Shown here: positions 1 to 8,232 of the stretch, one piece after another
Layout: the number at the start of each line of letters is the position of its first letter
How positions within the stretch are numbered: position 1 is the first letter of the stretch
Assembly: GCA_025350085.1 (NCBI GenBank)
Contig: JANXYI010000260.1
Coordinates: 1-8,232 of the forward strand
DNA length: 8,232 nucleotides
Source: Deltaproteobacteria bacterium
GTDB taxonomy: Bacteria > Desulfobacterota > Desulfovibrionia > Desulfovibrionales > Desulfovibrionaceae
Reading direction: 5' to 3'
Position numbers and translations under genes: made by a program
Notes under the pieces: model-generated
What the model saw: only the letters and a program-made list of their open reading frames with translations
The model's database searches: none
What the model was told of the DNA's origin: nothing

Positions 1-273
1 GGAGCATGGTCACGGGGTCGCCCAGGTAGAAGTGGAAGATTTCGGTGCTGGCCACGCGGTGCAGTGTGGAGAAGCGGTCGGGCGTGATGAGGTAGTAGAT
101 GGCCGTGGCGCAGCACCGGGGGCTGTCCTGGCGGCCGGGCATGGCCCCTGCCGGGATGACGCCGCTGCTGCGGTAGGTCTCGGCGTACAGTCCGCCCTCT
201 TCGGGCAGGGGGCTGAGGCCGAGCTCGCGGATGAGGGCTTCGATATGGGCCCCGGAGCCCCACTGCGGGAGGC

Positions 274-277
<4 letters not shown>
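1..277 (-). CDS. Cupin_5 (DUF985) family protein, 3' part beyond the left edge
   Basis: The first 92 codons of a gene that runs off the left edge. The product starts MSLPQWGSGAH and then follows the DUF985/cupin_5 pattern: a helix ending IRELGL, a PLPEEGGLYAETYRSS segment (family form: HPEGGYYRETYRS), then ATAIYYLIT, FSTLHRV and STEIFHFYLGDP, which is the beta-barrel strand region with the conserved His and Glu of the family. Family members are about 140-170 residues, so roughly half is present. They are small soluble cupins, thought to bind a small ligand; the biochemical role of most is unknown. The ATG (277-275) overlaps the TGA of the upstream sensor kinase as ATGA, and AGGGG lies 6 bases upstream (284-288) inside the kinase gene. 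Both support this start and suggest co-translation with the kinase. The family call is firm; the ligand and function are not known. Confidence 0.85.
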
Positions 278-5343
<5,066 letters not shown>

Positions 5344-5476
5344 CTCTGCGCCGGGGCCCGGCCTGAGACACCGGGCAGGCCCAAAACCGCGAGGCCCGGC
5401 AAGGCCGCGGCGGTCAGGGAACGGCGGAGGTCTGTGAAGGCGAACATGCGTTTCCTCGCACAGGCCGCGAGGATGG

Positions 5477-5528
5477 CGGACCTAGGCTGGGTGTCGGATT
5501 TGTTCCGGGGGGAACAATACGAACCTAG
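5477..5528. repeat. Pair of 9-bp direct repeats flanking the palindrome
   Basis: CGGACCTAG (5477-5485) and CGAACCTAG (5520-5528) match at eight of nine positions and lie 43 bases apart start to start, about four helical turns, one on each side of the palindrome. The right copy overlaps the weak -10-like hexamer. They could be binding half-sites on one helix face, but two short repeats can arise by chance. Confidence 0.35.
5500..5517. promoter_or_regulatory. 18-bp perfect palindrome, candidate operator
   Basis: TTGTTCCGGGGGGAACAA: seven-base arms with perfect inverted symmetry around a four-base GGGG centre. It lies about 53 bases upstream of the small-ORF ATG and just downstream of the weak promoter-like hexamers. 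It is not followed by a T run on either strand, so it looks more like a dimer-binding operator than a terminator. The binding protein is unknown. Confidence 0.45.
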
Positions 5529-5569
5529 CAGAATGCGTACAGCCGCACAAGGGCGCTCCGGAAAGTCTC

Positions 5570-6550
5570 CTACTGGCCGTACGCCGGGGTCCAGAGATAG
5601 TACAGGCCGGCCCTGGGCGGCAGGAGTCCGTCCAGATCCAGGTGCAGAAGCGCGGGACGGGAGTCCTCGGCCTCCACGCCGGGCAGGTAGTAGGTGCCGT
5701 CGGCCGCCGGGCGGCGGCGATAGGTCACGACCTTGGCGTCCTCGGGCAGCCCGGCCAGGGTCCTGGCCTGGGCGAGCGCGTCGTCCAGGTAGCCCACGGA
5801 GTCGATGAGGCCCAGGTCCCTGGCCTCGGCCGCGGTGAACACCCGGGCCGAGGCCACGATGCCCAGGGCTGCGGGTTCCAGGCTGCGGTGCTGCTGCACC
5901 AGGTCGAGAAAGCGCGCGGCCTGAGCCCTGGTCATGGCGCCCACGAGCCGCTTCTCCTCCTCGGTGGCCGCGCGGAAGGGCGAGCCCATGTCCTTGAGCG
6001 AGCCGGACTTGCTCACGTCCATGCCCACGCCGATCTTGTCCATGAGCCCGGCCACGCGCGGCTGCAGGAAGATGACGCCCACGCTGCCGGTGATGGTGGT
6101 GGGGTGGGCCAGGATGTGGTCCGCAGGCAGGGCCACGTAGTACCCGCCCGAGGCGGCCAGGCCCATCATGGCCGCCACCAGCTTGACCTTGCTCTGCTGC
6201 TTGTAGGACAAAAGCTCGTGGTACAGAATGTCGCTGGCCGTGGTGGTGCCGCCGGGGGAGTCGATCTTGAGGACCACGGCCTTGATGTCTTTGTCCTTGC
6301 GGGCGAGCTTAAGCTGGGCCACCAGCTCCTGCACGGTGCTGGGCTTGGTGCGCAGCAGGCCCTCGCGCGCATGTTCACTGATGAGGCCCTCAATGCCCAG
6401 GACCAGGATCTTGTCCGTGCCCGTGCCCTCCAGCACCTGTTCCTTGTAGGGCGTGGTGGGCTGGCCGAAGTTCACGTTGGCCTGCATGCAGCCGGAAAGG
6501 GCCAGGCAGGCGACCAGGGTCAGGCAGGTTGTGAACCGTGGACGCAGCAT
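5570..6550 (-). CDS. sppA: Lipoprotein signal-peptide-peptidase-like S49 serine peptidase (SppA family)
   Basis: 326 residues. The N-terminus is a lipoprotein signal with lipobox LSGC (Cys21), so the protein should be acylated and held on the periplasmic side of a membrane; Met at +2 gives no inner-membrane retention signal by the E. coli rule. The S49 fold follows: KILVLGIEG (47-55), IDSPGG (96-101), the catalytic Ser134 in AASGGYYVA, the TGSVGVI strand (154-160), and KSGSLKDMGSP (181-191), which carries the Lys of the Ser-Lys dyad. It is a single-domain form, like the roughly 335-residue Bacillus SppA and unlike the double-length E. coli enzyme. Residues after about 280 form a tail I cannot assign. 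The family degrades residual signal peptides or other membrane-associated peptides. The start is well supported by GGAGG (6560-6556) five bases before ATG. It lies 23 bases after cobS, probably in the same operon. Confidence 0.92.
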   Translation of the reverse strand: MLRPRFTTCLTLVACLALSGCMQANVNFGQPTTPYKEQVLEGTGTDKILVLGIEGLISEHAREGLLRTKPSTVQELVAQLKLARKDKDIKAVVLKIDSPGGTTTASDILYHELLSYKQQSKVKLVAAMMGLAASGGYYVALPADHILAHPTTITGSVGVIFLQPRVAGLMDKIGVGMDVSKSGSLKDMGSPFRAATEEEKRLVGAMTRAQAARFLDLVQQHRSLEPAALGIVASARVFTAAEARDLGLIDSVGYLDDALAQARTLAGLPEDAKVVTYRRRPAADGTYYLPGVEAEDSRPALLHLDLDGLLPPRAGLYYLWTPAYGQ

Positions 6551-6573
6551 GGGTGCCTCCGGGGCTTAAGAGG

Positions 6574-7314
6574 TCAGCTGGCCTGGGCCAGGACATAGCC
6601 CAGGCCGGCGGAAATTTCGCCCAGGGTGATGGCCGCCCCCAGGAAGTCGCCGTTGACACCGCCAACGGCCGTGACCAGGCGGCGCAGGGGCAAGAGCAGA
6701 ACCAGCGCCGCTGCCGCGGCAAAGGCTGCGGCCAGGGGCCTCAGCCACAGCGCCGGGGCCAGGGCAACGCCCACGGCCCAGAGCGCGGCGGGCGTGCTGG
6801 CACCGGCCAGGAACAGCCCGCCCAGGCCGGGGCGCACGTAAGCCCTCGCCGTGCGGCCGAAGACCACGGCGCAGGCGCGGCCAAAGACCACGGCCCAGAT
6901 CACGGCCCACCAGTCACCAAAGCGCAGCATCTCGGCAAAGACCAGACCCTGGGCGCCCAGGGCCAGGATGAGCGCCACCACCCCAAAGGCCCCGCAGCGG
7001 CTGTCCTTGACGATGGTCCAGAAGTGCTCCGGCTCCACGTGGGCGGCTGCTGCGTCGGCCACGTCGGACAGCCCGTCCAGGTGCAGGCCGCGCGTGACCC
7101 AGGCCAGCAGCGCCACGGCCAGCCAAGCCTGGAGGAACGGTTTTCCGGCCATAAGCCCCAGGGCCGCCGGGGCCGCCGCCACCGCGCCGATGATGAGCCC
7201 GGCCAGGGGCAGGTGGAACATGGCCCGGCGCAAGTCGTCCTCGGGCAGCACGCGCGCGGGCGCCAGCCGCGAGAGAAAGCTCAAGGTGGCAAGATAGCGT
7301 GCTGCGGCGTTCAT
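6574..7314 (-). CDS. cobS: Adenosylcobinamide-GDP ribazoletransferase (cobalamin synthase)
   Basis: 246 residues, the usual CobS/CobV length. This integral membrane enzyme joins adenosylcobinamide-GDP with alpha-ribazole (or its 5'-phosphate), giving adenosylcobalamin (or its phosphate) and GMP, the final assembly of the nucleotide loop. Family motifs are clear: RGLHLDGLSDVADA (75-88, acidic residues for the metal-nucleotide site), VKDSRCGAFG (102-111) and GGVNGDFLGA (218-227). Several Ala/Leu-rich membrane segments lie at about 35-55, 61-75, 110-130, 135-153, 175-190 and 195-210. The ATG (7314-7312) overlaps the TGA of the SAM hydrolase gene as ATGA. No good Shine-Dalgarno precedes it, so translation probably depends on coupling to that gene. 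No other cobalamin genes are visible in the window. Confidence 0.95.
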   Translation of the reverse strand: MNAAARYLATLSFLSRLAPARVLPEDDLRRAMFHLPLAGLIIGAVAAAPAALGLMAGKPFLQAWLAVALLAWVTRGLHLDGLSDVADAAAAHVEPEHFWTIVKDSRCGAFGVVALILALGAQGLVFAEMLRFGDWWAVIWAVVFGRACAVVFGRTARAYVRPGLGGLFLAGASTPAALWAVGVALAPALWLRPLAAAFAAAAALVLLLPLRRLVTAVGGVNGDFLGAAITLGEISAGLGYVLAQAS

Positions 7315-8120
7315 GGCTGGGGACCGGCTTCGGCGTACAGGATGCGCACCGGGTCGCCGGGCATGAGCGTGAGGCGCGTGGCCGCGGAATCCTGGTAGAC
7401 CGCCAGCTCGAAGAAGCCCTGGCTGCCCAGGAGCAGGCCCGGCTCGCCGGGGCCGAGCTCGGCGTAGGCGCGCGCCCGGCTCAGGCGTATGGATTCGCCC
7501 GGCCCCAGGGACAGCGCGGCCACGGTGCCGGCAAAGAGGAAACCCTGGCGCAGGGAGAGTACGCAGTTGCCGAAATGGTCCACGTGGAGCACGTGCGCCA
7601 GCACGCTTCCGTCCTCGAGCAGGGGCGCGGCCCAGGTCTGCTGCACCACGGCCTCCCGGGAAATTGGCGTGCCCAGGGACGCCAGCGCCTCCCCGCCGGA
7701 AAGCCGCGCGGCCAGGGGCGCGAAGACGTCGCGGCCGTGGAAGGTGGCCGAGGCGCCATACTCCGCAGCCACGGCCGAGAGGTCGAAGATGTATGCCGGG
7801 GGCAGGCCCGGGGTGTCCAGCAAGAGGTCGAGCAGCCCGCCGTCCGGGGCCAGGAAGCTCTGGGTGCCTGCCTGCGCGCCCAGTATCCTGCGGCTGGTGC
7901 CCACGCGCGGGTCCACCACGCAGAGGAACACCGTGTCCCGCGGGAAGTGCGGGGCGCTGGCGGCCAGGAAGAAGGCCGCCTGGGCCGTGCCAAAGGGCTC
8001 CACCTGGTGGCTGATGTCGATGAGCGGCGCGCCCGGGGCTAGGCGCGTCAGCGCGGCGTGCATCTGCCCCACGTAGGGGTCGGTGAGGCCGAAGTCGGTC
8101 AACAGGGCAATGGCGCGCAT
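7311..8120 (-). CDS. SAM hydrolase (DUF62, SAM hydroxide adenosyltransferase; chlorinase/fluorinase fold)
   Basis: 269 residues, the usual family length. Family motifs in order: LLTDFGLTDPYVGQMHA (6-22), IDISHQVEPF (34-43), VVDPRVGTSRR (68-78), FLAPDGGLL (89-97), TFHGRDVFAP (126-135), HVDHFGN (179-185) and GSQGFFELAV (232-241). Asp70, Arg77 and His128 match the Asp-Arg-His set of characterised archaeal DUF62 enzymes, which use water to cleave S-adenosylmethionine to adenosine and methionine. A halogenase is unlikely because the hydrolase-type His is present. Atypical residues: Arg72 for the usual Gly in DPGVG, Gly94 for Asn in PDNG, and Ser189 where TN is common after FGN. The start has AAGGAAGG (8137-8130) nine bases upstream and lies one base after the stop of the preceding gene. 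The physiological role of the family is poorly known; SAM or by-product turnover is inferred. Confidence 0.9.
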   Translation of the reverse strand: MRAIALLTDFGLTDPYVGQMHAALTRLAPGAPLIDISHQVEPFGTAQAAFFLAASAPHFPRDTVFLCVVDPRVGTSRRILGAQAGTQSFLAPDGGLLDLLLDTPGLPPAYIFDLSAVAAEYGASATFHGRDVFAPLAARLSGGEALASLGTPISREAVVQQTWAAPLLEDGSVLAHVLHVDHFGNCVLSLRQGFLFAGTVAALSLGPGESIRLSRARAYAELGPGEPGLLLGSQGFFELAVYQDSAATRLTLMPGDPVRILYAEAGPQP

Positions 8121-8121
8121 G

Positions 8122-8232
8122 TCAGTAGACCTTCCTTTGCGAGAAGCCCTGGCCCAGCACGTGGAAGCCCGAGCCCATGATGGTGAACGCCTCGGGATCG
8201 ATCTCGTAGACGAGCTCTTCCAGGCGCTTCAT
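8122..8232 (-). CDS. C-terminal end of a YitT/DUF2179-type membrane protein, 5' part beyond the right edge
   Basis: The last 36 codons and TGA stop of a gene that enters from the right edge; the ATG at the very edge is read as an internal Met. The peptide contains RLEELVYEIDPEAFTIMGSG and then HVLGQGF. This fits the cytoplasmic DUF2179 tail of YitT-family proteins, where a helix, an EIDPxAF strand and a VLGxGF ending are typical. These are predicted multi-pass membrane proteins of uncertain function. The stop is separated by a single C from the ATG of the SAM hydrolase gene, and the Shine-Dalgarno of that gene lies within this coding end, which indicates one transcript. The family is inferred from a short stretch only. 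Confidence 0.7.
   Translation of the reverse strand: MKRLEELVYEIDPEAFTIMGSGFHVLGQGFSQRKVY

Larger units (their letters stand above)
5448..5569 (-). promoter_or_regulatory. Intergenic region, probable promoter/operator of the sensor kinase operon
   Basis: This 122-base gap between the S49 peptidase stop and the small leader ORF is the only sizeable non-coding stretch in the window and is less GC-rich than the flanking genes. A weak sigma70-like pair can be drawn on the minus strand: TTGTGC (5550-5545), 17 bases, TAGGTT (5527-5522), each matching the consensus at only three of six positions. No convincing rho-independent terminator (hairpin plus T run) follows the peptidase stop, so read-through from the right-hand genes cannot be excluded. 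The region also carries a perfect palindrome and flanking direct repeats, listed separately. Confidence 0.4.

Noticed and set aside
5500..5517. Reading the palindrome as a rho-independent terminator for the peptidase operon.
   Set aside because: No T run follows on either strand, and it lies about 50 bases beyond the stop. An operator is more plausible, though not proven.
5526..5542. A sigma54-like element on the minus strand (TG, ten bases, GC).
   Set aside because: The near-invariant GG at -24 is TG and several other consensus positions are missing. No AAA+ activator gene or clear upstream activator site is visible.
5642..6598. A 318-codon plus-strand frame opposite the S49 peptidase gene.
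   Set aside because: The minus-strand peptidase has a lipobox, the catalytic motif and a strong ribosome site; the plus frame has none of these and is in antisense register.
7311..8120. The possibility that the DUF62 protein is a fluorinase or chlorinase.
   Set aside because: It has the hydrolase-type His128 within FHGRD and the Asp70/Arg77 pair, where the fluorinase has a different sequence (YSREM region). No other halometabolite genes are present.

Overview
The window is a GC-rich bacterial chromosome segment in which every supported gene lies on the minus strand, so it reads from right to left. High GC at third codon positions, a many-domain hybrid sensor kinase, a CobS-type cobalamin gene and a lipoprotein S49 peptidase suggest a Gram-negative bacterium. 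A member of Desulfovibrionota or a similar former deltaproteobacterium fits best, but this assignment is inferred from gene content and style, with no marker gene to confirm it. I saw no tRNA, rRNA, CRISPR array, insertion sequence or phage gene.

Right block (8232 to 5570) is a tightly packed, apparently co-transcribed run of four genes. In order of transcription they are: the 3' end of a YitT/DUF2179-type membrane protein gene; a SAM hydrolase of the DUF62 (chlorinase/fluorinase-fold) family; cobS, which carries out the last assembly step of adenosylcobalamin; and a lipoprotein S49 (SppA-like) peptidase. Junctions are TGA-C-ATG, an ATGA overlap, and a 23-base gap with a strong Shine-Dalgarno sequence.

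A 122-base gap (5448-5569) follows. It holds an 18-bp perfect palindrome flanked by two 9-bp near-identical direct repeats. It probably carries the promoter and an operator for the second block.

Left block (5447 to 1) starts with a possible 60-codon ORF that has a good ribosome binding site. Its TGA stop overlaps a GTG start candidate of the next gene. That gene encodes a hybrid histidine kinase of about 1,690 residues: MASE1 membrane sensor, three PAS, GAF, two PAS, HisKA, HATPase, receiver and HPt. Its stop overlaps, as ATGA, the start of a cupin_5 (DUF985) gene that runs off the left edge. The kinase carries a whole phosphorelay in one chain, but no downstream response regulator is visible.

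The functions are mostly ordinary individually. The points most worth a second look are the ambiguous 5' end of the kinase gene, the palindrome with its flanking repeats, the kinase-cupin translational coupling, and atypical residues in the HPt and SAM hydrolase domains.
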